DNA of 13,656 nucleotides from an uncultured Mycoplasmatota bacterium (GTDB taxonomy: Bacteria > Bacillota_I > Bacilli_A > RF39 > UBA660), in NCBI GenBank assembly GCA_948472605.1, contig CAOKUH010000032.1:1-13656 (forward strand), in the 5' to 3' direction. The translations under genes and the position numbers were made by a program. Positions 1 through 5,581 of the stretch are shown piece after piece. The notes beneath the pieces were generated by a model. The model did not search any database and was not told where the DNA came from. It was given only the letters and a program-made list of their open reading frames with translations. Every line of letters begins with the position of its first letter. Positions within the stretch are counted from its first letter, which is position 1.

Positions 1-32
1 CTTTAATCTATAACTATATCACTTTTTTACAC

Positions 33-881
33 TTATTTTTTATGCGATTGCCATATAAATTCATCAATAGGATTATTTCTATAATAAGCATCAATTTTAT
101 TTATAGAGTTATCTATATAGTTTAATGTATTAATTATTTTTTCCTTTTTCTCTTCTAACTTCATTTTCTCCTCTTCATATTCATCTATCTCTTTTCTCGT
201 AGATTCACATATTTCTTTATACTCGTTTATAGCTTTAAATAGTTCTTGAAGATGATTGGGACATAACTTTTGTAAAAGTAGAATAGTAGGATTATCTAAT
301 TTTATAGAACAAAGTTTATCATCTTGTTTATTTTCAATATATGTTTTTATGTTTTGCTCCAATTCTTTAAGTTTTGATAAGTATAAATTTTCCTCATTTA
401 ATATTTGTTTAGAAATGTTTAATCTTCTTTTATCAAAAATTCTATTTAACATACTAGCATTAGTCTTATCTATTTCTTTAGAATAATGTCTTTCTACAGC
501 AATAATTATACTATTTACTGAAGATCTTATTTTAATTGTATATGAATTTAATTTTTGATTACAAATATCTAATTTGAACTCATTATCTCTTAATTTATTA
601 TTGTATTTATCTTTTAAATTACTGGCATCTCTTCTTTGTTCTTGTAGTTTACTTTTTTGCTTATATAAATTTTCTCTATTTTCAGAATCATTTCTCGTAT
701 TTTGTTGATTTTGAATTATTTTTCTATATGCTTCTCCTAATTCTTTAAACTTTTCTTCTGCATCTTTATTATTCGGATTTGCATCAGGATGATATTTTTT
801 AGCTAAAGATTTATATGTGTTTTTTACCTCTTCAATAGTAGCATTTTTTGCTAAACCTAATATTTGATAATATCTATCCAT
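33..881 (-). CDS. J-domain (DnaJ-like, class III) protein with long coiled coil
   Basis: A J domain fills about residues 1-58. It has the opening MDRYYQILGL, helix II KNTYKSLAKKY, the Hsp70-stimulating HPD tripeptide at 31-33 and the helix III segment EEKFKELGEAYRKI. The rest of the 282 residues is strongly charged, Lys/Glu/Asn-rich and predicted coiled coil, with no Gly/Phe region, no zinc-finger repeats and no DnaJ C-terminal domain. By family knowledge this makes it a class III J protein that would recruit DnaK to a specific client or site; the client is unknown. No membrane segment is evident. I chose the ATG at 881 rather than upstream in-frame starts (905, 890) because the protein then begins exactly at the J domain and an AGGT lies about 9 nt before it. 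It is divergent from rplK. J-domain identity is secure; the role is not. Confidence 0.85.
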   Translation of the reverse strand: MDRYYQILGLAKNATIEEVKNTYKSLAKKYHPDANPNNKDAEEKFKELGEAYRKIIQNQQNTRNDSENRENLYKQKSKLQEQRRDASNLKDKYNNKLRDNEFKLDICNQKLNSYTIKIRSSVNSIIIAVERHYSKEIDKTNASMLNRIFDKRRLNISKQILNEENLYLSKLKELEQNIKTYIENKQDDKLCSIKLDNPTILLLQKLCPNHLQELFKAINEYKEICESTRKEIDEYEEEKMKLEEKKEKIINTLNYIDNSINKIDAYYRNNPIDEFIWQSHKK

Positions 882-975
882 TTTAACCATACCTAGTATA
901 ATCAATCTTATAGAAATATTAATTATAATTATTCTATTTTGATTGATCCCTTTCTATATTATTTTTTGAATTATT

Positions 976-991
976 ATACTTCTAGAAGTAT
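976..991. promoter_or_regulatory. 16-bp perfect palindrome, candidate operator
   Basis: ATACTTCTAGAAGTAT is a perfect inverted repeat in the divergent space between the J-domain gene and rplK. On the minus strand it overlaps a TATAAT (978-973) that could be a -10 for the J-domain gene, although no convincing -35 lies upstream. It does not match CIRCE or the tandem CtsR repeat. Function is inferred only from symmetry and position. The remainder of 882-1135 shows no gene. Confidence 0.35.
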
Positions 992-1135
992 CGCACTGCG
1001 GATTTGTTTTTTCCCCTTACAGCTTTGACTTTATAATATTATTATAACATTTCTTCTAATAATCATAATTAAAAAAAATATCTGTTGTAAAACTTAAGTA
1101 AACTAAAATAATCTGTGTTTTTAAACAAAAAATAG

Positions 1136-1164
1136 TTGTAAGTGAACCTATTTTATGCTATTAT
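1136..1164 (+). promoter_or_regulatory. rplK-rplA promoter
   Basis: TTGTAA (1136-1141), a 17-nt spacer and TATTAT (1159-1164), with an extended -10 TGC immediately before the hexamer. Transcription would start near 1171, at the small palindrome TGCAATTGCA, and give a leader of about 100 nt before rplK. Confidence 0.7.
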
Positions 1165-1170
1165 CTTAAG

Positions 1171-1264
1171 TGCAATTGCATATATTATGTGTAGTTGAGT
1201 GTTTGTGGGAGGGAACTTGCGGATTTGCCCAAAACCACTAACGAAGAATATTTTTATATAGGAG
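1171..1264 (+). promoter_or_regulatory. Structured rplK leader, candidate L1-binding autoregulatory site
   Basis: The leader contains an outer stem GTGG (1205-1208) with CCAC (1235-1238) and an inner GGG (1211-1213) with CCC (1228-1230), with GGGAGGG near the base. A GUGGGAGG...ACCAC element just upstream of rplK is what I recall from other Firmicutes L11-L1 leaders, and ribosomal protein L1 is the known translational repressor of this operon. The pairing is visible; the assignment to L1 is inference from position and resemblance. Confidence 0.5.
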
Positions 1265-1273
1265 GTGTTTTTC

Positions 1274-1867
1274 GTGGCTAAAGAAGTCGTAAAGAAAATT
1301 AAATTACAAATCGAAGCGGGAAAAGCTACACCTGCTCCACCAGTTGGAACATGTTTAGGTCCTGCGGGAATTAATATTCAAGATTTTTGTTCAAAATATA
1401 ATGAGCAAACTCGTGATAAAATGGGAGATGTTCTTCCAGTTGAAATTTCCGTTTATGAAGACAGAACTTTCGATTTTGTTATAAAAACAGCACCTGCTGG
1501 ATTCTTACTTAAAAAAGCTGCTAAGATACAAAAAGGTAGTAAGAAAGGTGCAAACGAAATTGTTGCAACTATTACTAAAGACGAGCTAAGAAAAATAGCA
1601 GAAGAAAAATTAGTTGATTTAAATGCCTATGATGTTGATGCTGCAATGAATATTATTGAAGGAACAGCAAGAAATATGGGTATTGCTATTAAAGGTGTTA
1701 ATGATGCTGAACTTGCTGAACAAGCTAAAGAAGCAGCAGTACATGAAGCAGAAATGGCTAAAAGAGATGAAGAATTAGCAGAAATGGAAGCTGAAGCAGA
1801 AAAACTTGCAAGTGGAAATGTAGAAGTTCCAGTAGCTAGTGATGAAGACGAAACAACAGAAGAATAA
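1274..1867 (+). CDS. rplK: Ribosomal protein L11 with acidic C-terminal extension
   Basis: L11 of the large subunit stalk base, which forms the GTPase-associated centre with 23S rRNA. The PAPPVG segment (N-terminal domain, thiostrepton-site prolines), PVEISVYEDR, the KTAPAGFLLKKAA region and the C-terminal RNA-binding segment ending GTARNMGIAIKG are all present in residues 1-141. The family normally ends there at about 141 residues; this protein continues to 197 with a Glu/Ala/Lys-rich, probably helical tail that finishes in an acidic stretch (SDEDETTEE). The loop normally written LGQAGVN reads LGPAGIN. The start is GTG at 1274, placed 6 nt after AGGAGGTG; an upstream in-frame GTG at 1265 lies inside that ribosome binding site. 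It is co-transcribed with rplA, 59 nt downstream. Confidence 0.97.
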   Translation: MAKEVVKKIKLQIEAGKATPAPPVGTCLGPAGINIQDFCSKYNEQTRDKMGDVLPVEISVYEDRTFDFVIKTAPAGFLLKKAAKIQKGSKKGANEIVATITKDELRKIAEEKLVDLNAYDVDAAMNIIEGTARNMGIAIKGVNDAELAEQAKEAAVHEAEMAKRDEELAEMEAEAEKLASGNVEVPVASDEDETTEE

Positions 1868-1926
1868 TAAAACAATAAAATTAAAAGAAAAAAGTCCGCT
1901 AATAAACCACAGTTAGGAGGAGAATT

Positions 1927-2625
1927 ATGAAGAAGTTTGGAAAAAAATATGTGGAAGCTTCTAATAAAGTAGAAAAAAATAAAGAGTATTCTATTACAGA
2001 AGCAATAAAATTAGTTAAAGAAACTTCAATTACTAAATTTGATGGAACAATTGATGTTGCCATTAAACTTAATGTTGATCCTAAAAAAGCTGACCAACAA
2101 TTAAGAGGATCATTTGTTCTTCCAAATGGAACAGGTAAATCTAAAAAAATATTAGTAATTGCTAAAGGTGCCCAAGCTGAAGCTGCTAAAAATGCAGGAG
2201 CAGATTATGTTGGAGATAAAGATATGATTGATAAAATTCAAAACGAAAATTGGTTTGATTATGATGTAATCATTGCCACTCCAGACATGATGCCAGAGCT
2301 TGGTAAAATAGGTAAAATTTTAGGACCTAAAGGTTTAATGCCAAATCCTAAAACTAATACAGTAACAACTAATGTTACAAATGCTATAGAAGATGTAAAA
2401 AAAGGTATGGTTAGTTATAAGACTGATACTTTTGGAAACGTTCATAGTGTTATTGGAAAAGTTTCTTTTGATGATACTAAATTACAAGAAAATTTAGAAT
2501 ATATTATTAGTACAATTTCTAAATTAAAACCATCAAGTGTAAAAGGAAAATTTATTAAAACTATCACTGTATCTTCAACAATGGGTCCAGGAATTAAACT
2601 AGATAAAAATTCTTTTGACATTTAG
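1927..2625 (+). CDS. rplA: Ribosomal protein L1
   Basis: L1 of the large-subunit L1 stalk, which helps release deacylated tRNA at the E site and also acts as translational repressor of the L11-L1 mRNA. The 232 residues match the usual family length. The signature LGPKGLMPNPKTNTVT lies at about 132-147, preceded by the domain II Rossmann-like segment (KKILVIAKG, AGADYVG). The domain I halves at both ends are intact, including KFDGTIDVAIKL and the C-terminal KGKFIKTITVSSTMGPGI. The ATG is preceded by AGGAGG. The last codons (SFDI) contain the -35 box of the downstream rplJ promoter, so coding and promoter sequence overlap. Assignment is secure. Confidence 0.98.
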   Translation: MKKFGKKYVEASNKVEKNKEYSITEAIKLVKETSITKFDGTIDVAIKLNVDPKKADQQLRGSFVLPNGTGKSKKILVIAKGAQAEAAKNAGADYVGDKDMIDKIQNENWFDYDVIIATPDMMPELGKIGKILGPKGLMPNPKTNTVTTNVTNAIEDVKKGMVSYKTDTFGNVHSVIGKVSFDDTKLQENLEYIISTISKLKPSSVKGKFIKTITVSSTMGPGIKLDKNSFDI

Positions 2626-2643
2626 GTGAATGTTTAATATAAT
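2615..2643 (+). promoter_or_regulatory. Consensus sigma-A promoter for rplJ-rplL
   Basis: A perfect TTGACA (2615-2620), a 17-nt spacer and a perfect TATAAT (2638-2643). The -35 box overlaps the last codons of rplA. Transcription would start near 2650, just ahead of the L10 leader, so rplJ-rplL can be made at a higher level than rplK-rplA. Confidence 0.85.
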
Positions 2644-2654
2644 ACGAATAGAAA

Positions 2655-2725
2655 AGCAATTTTACCAAAGACAGTAGGGGATATAAAATCTTAATTATCC
2701 TACCGAGGGAAATAGATAACTTAAC
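2655..2725 (+). promoter_or_regulatory. Ribosomal protein L10 leader (L10-L12 autoregulation)
   Basis: CAAAGACAGTAGGGG (2666-2680), a short variable stretch, then ATCCTACCGAGG (2697-2708) with GTAGG pairing to CCTAC. This agrees with the conserved GACAGCAGG...CCUGCCGAGG core of the Rfam L10 leader, which mimics the L10 site of 23S rRNA. In Bacillales, L10(L12)4 binding is known to favour early termination. The position between a strong promoter and rplJ fits. Confidence 0.88.
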
Positions 2726-2727
2726 TT

Positions 2728-2758
2728 AAGCTCTTTTTCCCGTTAAAAAGAGCTTTTC
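2728..2758 (+). terminator. Attenuator terminator upstream of rplJ
   Basis: An 11-bp stem AAGCTCTTTTT (2728-2738) / AAAAAGAGCTT (2745-2755) with loop CCCGTT, followed by a short T-rich run. It lies directly after the L10 leader and 23 nt before the rplJ start, the expected place for a conditional terminator controlled by L10-L12. Confidence 0.75.
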
Positions 2759-2780
2759 TAATAGAAAAAAGGAGGATTAT

Positions 2781-3275
2781 ATGGCAAGTCAAAAAGTTCT
2801 TAATGAAAAAAAAGCAGTAGTCTCTGAGATTACAGATAAAATAAAGAATAGTGAATCTGTTATTTTATTTCAATATCAAGGATTAACTGTTGCTGATTTA
2901 AGTGTTCTTCGAAATAAATTAAGAGATGTAAATGCTGAAGTTAAAATTTATAAAAATACTTTACTTAAAAGAGCATTAGATGATTTAAATCTTAATTTAG
3001 AAGGCTTTTTAGAAGGACCAAATGCAATTTTATTTGGTAAAGATTTACTAGAACCAATTAAAGTAATTGCAGATTACGCCAAAGAAAAAGAGCGTCTTGA
3101 CATTCGAGTTGGTATTATAAGTGGCGACGTAGCTGACATAAATACAATTCGTGAATATGCTAGTATACCATCAAGAGATGGGCTTCTTACAATGCTTGCT
3201 GGCGGCATGATTCAATATGTAAGAGATTTAGCTATTGGTTTAAACCTTTATGCTGAACAATTAGAAAATAATTAA
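2781..3275 (+). CDS. rplJ: Ribosomal protein L10
   Basis: L10 (P0 homologue) anchors the L7/L12 dimers to the ribosome and is the regulatory partner for the leader upstream. The N-terminal domain carries the usual SVILFQYQGLTVADLSVLR segment, followed by KIYKNTLLKRAL and the GPNAILFG strand. The C-terminal part, from about residue 136 (LTMLAGGMIQYVRDLAIGL), is the helix that binds L12 dimers. Length 164 is typical. Strong AAGGAGG precedes the ATG. rplL follows after 16 nt. Confidence 0.97.
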   Translation: MASQKVLNEKKAVVSEITDKIKNSESVILFQYQGLTVADLSVLRNKLRDVNAEVKIYKNTLLKRALDDLNLNLEGFLEGPNAILFGKDLLEPIKVIADYAKEKERLDIRVGIISGDVADINTIREYASIPSRDGLLTMLAGGMIQYVRDLAIGLNLYAEQLENN

Positions 3276-3291
3276 TTAGGAGGAATGAAAA

Positions 3292-3663
3292 ATGGCAAAA
3301 TTAACAAAAGAAGATTTTATTAGTGCTTTAAAAGAAATGACTATTCTTGAAGTAAAAGAATTAGTTGATGCAATGAAAGAAGAATTTGGAGTAGATCCAA
3401 GTGCTGTAGCTGTAGCTGCTGCACCTGCTGCTGGAGCTTCAGAAGATGCAGGTTCTGCAAACAAAACTGTAGTATTAAAAAATGCAGGAGGAAATAAAAT
3501 CCAAGTTATTAAAATTTTAAAAGAAATTACTGGTCTTGGACTTGTAGAAGCAAAAGCACTTGCTGATAATGGTGGAAATGTTAAAGAAAACGTTCCAAGC
3601 GATGAAGCAAATCAAATTAAAGCACAACTTGAAGAAGCTGGAGCTGAAATAGAATTAGCTTAA
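3292..3663 (+). CDS. rplL: Ribosomal protein L7/L12
   Basis: The flexible stalk protein that recruits translation factors. The N-terminal dimerisation domain is residues 1-33, an Ala/Gly hinge runs about 38-57, and the C-terminal factor-binding domain from 58 includes KILKEITGLGLVEAKAL (74-90), the helix that contacts EF-Tu and EF-G. Length 123 is normal. AGGAGG lies just upstream of the ATG. It is last in the transcript; a terminator begins at its stop codon and rpoB does not follow. Confidence 0.98.
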   Translation: MAKLTKEDFISALKEMTILEVKELVDAMKEEFGVDPSAVAVAAAPAAGASEDAGSANKTVVLKNAGGNKIQVIKILKEITGLGLVEAKALADNGGNVKENVPSDEANQIKAQLEEAGAEIELA

Positions 3664-3693
3664 GAATAGATGTCAAAATCTATTCTTTTTTTT
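3663..3693 (+). terminator. Rho-independent terminator of rplJ-rplL
   Basis: A perfect 9-bp stem AGAATAGAT (3663-3671) / ATCTATTCT (3678-3686), a 6-nt loop and a T7 run. It starts on the last base of rplL and covers the 3' end and stop codon of the opposing regulator gene. There is no T run for the minus strand. Confidence 0.88.
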
Positions 3694-3907
3694 CATTTTT
3701 ACTTTTAATAATAATTTCTAAATCAAATACTTTAGCTATTTCTAATAATAACTCCACATCATAATTACGCTGTCCATATTCATAATACTGGACAGCATTT
3801 CTACTTTTTTTTATGGAATTTCCAAAAGCTTCTTGCGTTAACCCGCTATTTTCTCTTATAAATTTTATTATTTCATTAGCTTTATAATTATTTGCAATTA
3901 TTTTCAT
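3680..3907 (-). CDS. XRE-family helix-turn-helix regulator
   Basis: A 75-residue protein that is essentially one Cro/CI-type DNA-binding domain (about 12-66). It has helix 1 NEIIKFIREN, helix 2 LTQEAFGNSI, recognition helix around SRNAVQYYEYG and the closing LLLEIAKVFDLEI. There is no ligand or oligomerisation domain. The start at 3907 is supported by GAGAGGT 7 nt upstream; the reading frame extends further upstream, but that would put coding sequence across the divergent promoter. It faces the surface-protein gene at 3978 and converges on rplL with only 16 nt between the stops. By position it probably regulates the divergent surface locus or itself; the target is inferred. Confidence 0.85.
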   Translation of the reverse strand: MKIIANNYKANEIIKFIRENSGLTQEAFGNSIKKSRNAVQYYEYGQRNYDVELLLEIAKVFDLEIIIKSKNEKKE

Positions 3908-3921
3908 ATGAATTACCTCTC

Positions 3922-3949
3922 TTGACAAGCATACAATTTTTACGATAAT
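3922..3949 (+). promoter_or_regulatory. Promoter of the surface-protein locus
   Basis: A perfect TTGACA (3922-3927), a 16-nt spacer and GATAAT (3944-3949). It lies in the short divergent space facing the XRE regulator, which could bind here. The predicted start near 3956 leaves about 20 nt before the gene at 3978. Confidence 0.7.
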
Positions 3950-3977
3950 ACCAACAAAATGTGGTGGGAGTGATATG

Positions 3978-4487
3978 ATGAAATTAAATAAATTTAAAAA
4001 AAAACAAGTCAAAAAACAAATAATAGTCTATTCAATAATAGGAATAGCCTTATTAGGAGGAATAGTTACTTTATATAAAACATTTGCATTATATGAAGAA
4101 AAGCTAAATTTTAATATAATACAAGGAAGAGTTCCAGAAACTACAAGCGGTGATGTAAAAATAGCATCTCTAATAAATGGAGAAAAAACTACTATAATTC
4201 CTGAAAAAGATAAAGGTTATATATTTGATAGTATAAGCTGCAATAACGAAGCCACGGCTTTGTGGGATAACGAAAAATGGGCCATAACAATTCTAAACTT
4301 GAGTAAGAGTAATACTACTTGTACTATTTCATTTAAAAGATTATTTTCAGATTACTTAATAAATTTAAGTAAATCTAATGATGAAATAGTAGCTATTAAT
4401 CATAAAGAAACAATTCAAGCAAATTCCCTTACTGATTATAGGTATATAGGATCAAATCCAAATAATTATGTTTGCTTTGGAAACTGA
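3978..4487 (+). CDS. Membrane-anchored surface protein, N-terminal part (frameshifted)
   Basis: 169 residues: a Lys-rich cytoplasmic start, one membrane segment (about 15-34) and an extracellular region. The anchor leads into TLYKTFALYEEKLNFNIIQG. A beta-rich domain with Cys88 and Cys115 (SCNNEATALWDN, NTTCTISF) follows. It ends YRYIGSNPNNYVCFGN and then TGA. I recognise this plan from recurrent surface proteins of gut Firmicutes, where NYVCFG runs directly into NLYRIIGV; here that second half lies in another frame (4468-5163). The product is therefore the front half of a roughly 395-residue protein. ATG at 3978 is 7 nt from GGGAG; ATG 3975 is an alternative. Molecular function is unknown; surface exposure is inferred from the single N-terminal anchor. 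Confidence 0.75.
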   Translation: MKLNKFKKKQVKKQIIVYSIIGIALLGGIVTLYKTFALYEEKLNFNIIQGRVPETTSGDVKIASLINGEKTTIIPEKDKGYIFDSISCNNEATALWDNEKWAITILNLSKSNTTCTISFKRLFSDYLINLSKSNDEIVAINHKETIQANSLTDYRYIGSNPNNYVCFGN

Positions 4488-4490
4488 TGG
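4468..4490 (+). other. Frameshift joining the two halves of the surface protein
   Basis: The upstream frame reads GGA AAC TGA at 4479-4487. Skipping one base (T4485) continues as GAT GGA GAA TGT, giving CFGN-DGEC and then NLYRIIGV, the expected family order. There is no homopolymer longer than three bases and no good prfB-like slip signal. Reading TGA as Trp does not help, because that frame stops again at TAA 4497. A real mutation, a sequencing error or an unusual +1 recoding event all remain possible. Confidence 0.75.
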
Positions 4491-5163
4491 AGAATGTAAC
4501 GACAATAATTTATATCGAATAATCGGCGTAATTCCTACACAATCAAGTGAAAATGGAGAATATGAAAATAGAGTTAAGTTAATAAAAGCCAACGTTTTAG
4601 GATATAAATATTGGAGTGGAAGTGACAATAATCAAAGTAATGATTGGACAAAGAGTACTTTGAATACTAAAATATTAAATGAAGAATATTGGAATTCCAT
4701 AAATAAATATCAAAAATATATTGAAGATTCAAAATGGTATTTGGCATCATCTCCCTATAATGTTAAAACAAATGAGTTTTATGAAAATGAAAGAGGTAAT
4801 ACTATTAATAATGATCGACCTGTATCATGGATAGGAAAAATAGGTTTAATGTACCCTAGTGATTATGGATATGCAGTTGGAGGTGTTAATAGAACTACAT
4901 GTTTAGAAATGAAAGTAGGTCAATACAATACCAATGATTGTTATACAAATGACTGGCTATTTATAGGTTACGAATGGACATTAAATCCTGTAGAAAATTA
5001 TTTAGATAGTATAATTATATTAGCAAATGGGTCATCAACTATCAATTTAGTTCATGTTGCCACAAATGCATATAGACCTGTTTTTTATCTTAATTCTTTA
5101 GTATTATTAAAATCTGGTAGTGGTCAAAAAAATGACCCTTATAGAATAACGTTTAATGAATAG
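4468..5163 (+). CDS. Surface protein, C-terminal part (frameshifted)
   Basis: This frame holds the second half of the protein started at 3978. Numbered from the ATG at 4468, the motifs are NLYRIIGVI (14-22), RVKLIKANVLG (35-45), the SNDWTKSTLNTKILNEEYW segment (57-75), KIGLMYPSDYGYA (124-136), DWLFIGYEW (162-170) and RPVFYLNS followed by KSGSGQKNDPYRI (203-227). The order resembles a ligand-binding-like domain common in gut Firmicutes, possibly related to DUF6273; that link is from memory. The ATG at 4468 has no Shine-Dalgarno at normal distance and lies inside the upstream half, so it is probably not a true start. Genuine homology probably begins at 4486. Without an anchor, this half alone would stay in the cytoplasm. 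Confidence 0.7.
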   Translation: MFALETDGECNDNNLYRIIGVIPTQSSENGEYENRVKLIKANVLGYKYWSGSDNNQSNDWTKSTLNTKILNEEYWNSINKYQKYIEDSKWYLASSPYNVKTNEFYENERGNTINNDRPVSWIGKIGLMYPSDYGYAVGGVNRTTCLEMKVGQYNTNDCYTNDWLFIGYEWTLNPVENYLDSIIILANGSSTINLVHVATNAYRPVFYLNSLVLLKSGSGQKNDPYRITFNE

Positions 5164-5215
5164 AATAAATGATTTACATATAATTAACTTTAATATTAAG
5201 AAAAAAATAAACTAA

Positions 5216-5245
5216 TTTACAAATTTATAAATTTAATAGTATAAT
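5216..5245 (+). promoter_or_regulatory. Promoter of the four-cysteine membrane protein
   Basis: TTTACA (5216-5221), an 18-nt spacer and TATAAT (5240-5245). A second TATAAT follows at 5246-5251. The start would fall at about 5252, on the ribosome binding site AGGTGA itself. Confidence 0.55.
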
Positions 5246-5262
5246 TATAATAGGTGAAACAT

Positions 5263-5526
5263 ATGAAAAAAATTATAATAACAGTTTTAAAAGTAATTAT
5301 CTTAGTATTTTTATTTGCTTGGATAGTAATAGTATTTACAGATTTTTTCCGTGTAAAAGGGGGAAAAGATCCAATGTTTTGTATATCTGAAGAAACAAAA
5401 ACATATAATGATGGAACAAATTATATATGCCATGGTTTAGGATATAAAATGATTAAATACAATAGATCTTGTCTAACAGCAACCGAATTTGGTCCATTTA
5501 TAATTAAAGAAAGAACATGTGAATAA
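5263..5526 (+). CDS. Small single-pass membrane protein with four extracytoplasmic cysteines
   Basis: 87 residues: one hydrophobic segment (about 3-27) and then a hydrophilic domain with Cys40, Cys56, Cys70 and Cys86, enough for two disulfides outside the membrane. Visible motifs are PMFCISEE, YNDGTNYICHGLGYK and TEFGPFIIKE. Similar short proteins (Cys, a DDGT-like turn, GLGYK, EFGPF) occur as hypotheticals in other Firmicutes as I recall them; no function is known to me. ATG 5263 follows AGGTGA by 5 nt and is preferred over an in-frame GTG at 5254. It sits between the broken surface protein and the pilin-like pair, apparently with its own promoter. Confidence 0.75.
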   Translation: MKKIIITVLKVIILVFLFAWIVIVFTDFFRVKGGKDPMFCISEETKTYNDGTNYICHGLGYKMIKYNRSCLTATEFGPFIIKERTCE

Positions 5527-5530
5527 TAAT

Positions 5531-5559
5531 TTGCTAATAGCATAAACATATTATATAAT
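5531..5559 (+). promoter_or_regulatory. Promoter of the pilin-like pair
   Basis: TTGCTA (5531-5536), a 17-nt spacer and TATAAT (5554-5559), beginning only 5 nt after the preceding stop codon. The predicted start near 5566 is just ahead of GGTGAT, the ribosome binding site for the gene at 5582. Confidence 0.6.
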
Positions 5560-5581
5560 ATTACTTCGGTTGGTGATGAAT

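Noticed and set aside
1265..1273. GTG at 1265 as the L11 start
   Set aside because: It lies within the AGGAGGTG ribosome binding site itself and would add three residues not found in the family.
1627..1875. Minus-strand Ser/Ala-rich reading frame opposite rplK
   Set aside because: It is a shadow of the Glu/Ala-rich L11 tail, without a ribosome binding site or recognisable protein features.
4485..4487. TGA read as tryptophan (Mycoplasma-type code)
   Set aside because: Reading through gives only NWWRM and then TAA, not the family sequence. Conserved genes such as cysS, rplA and clpC use TGG for Trp and contain no internal TGA.
4475..4490. prfB-like programmed frameshift
   Set aside because: There is no CUU-UGA slip codon and no AGGGGG-type internal Shine-Dalgarno at the right spacing. 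Recoding is kept only as a remote option.
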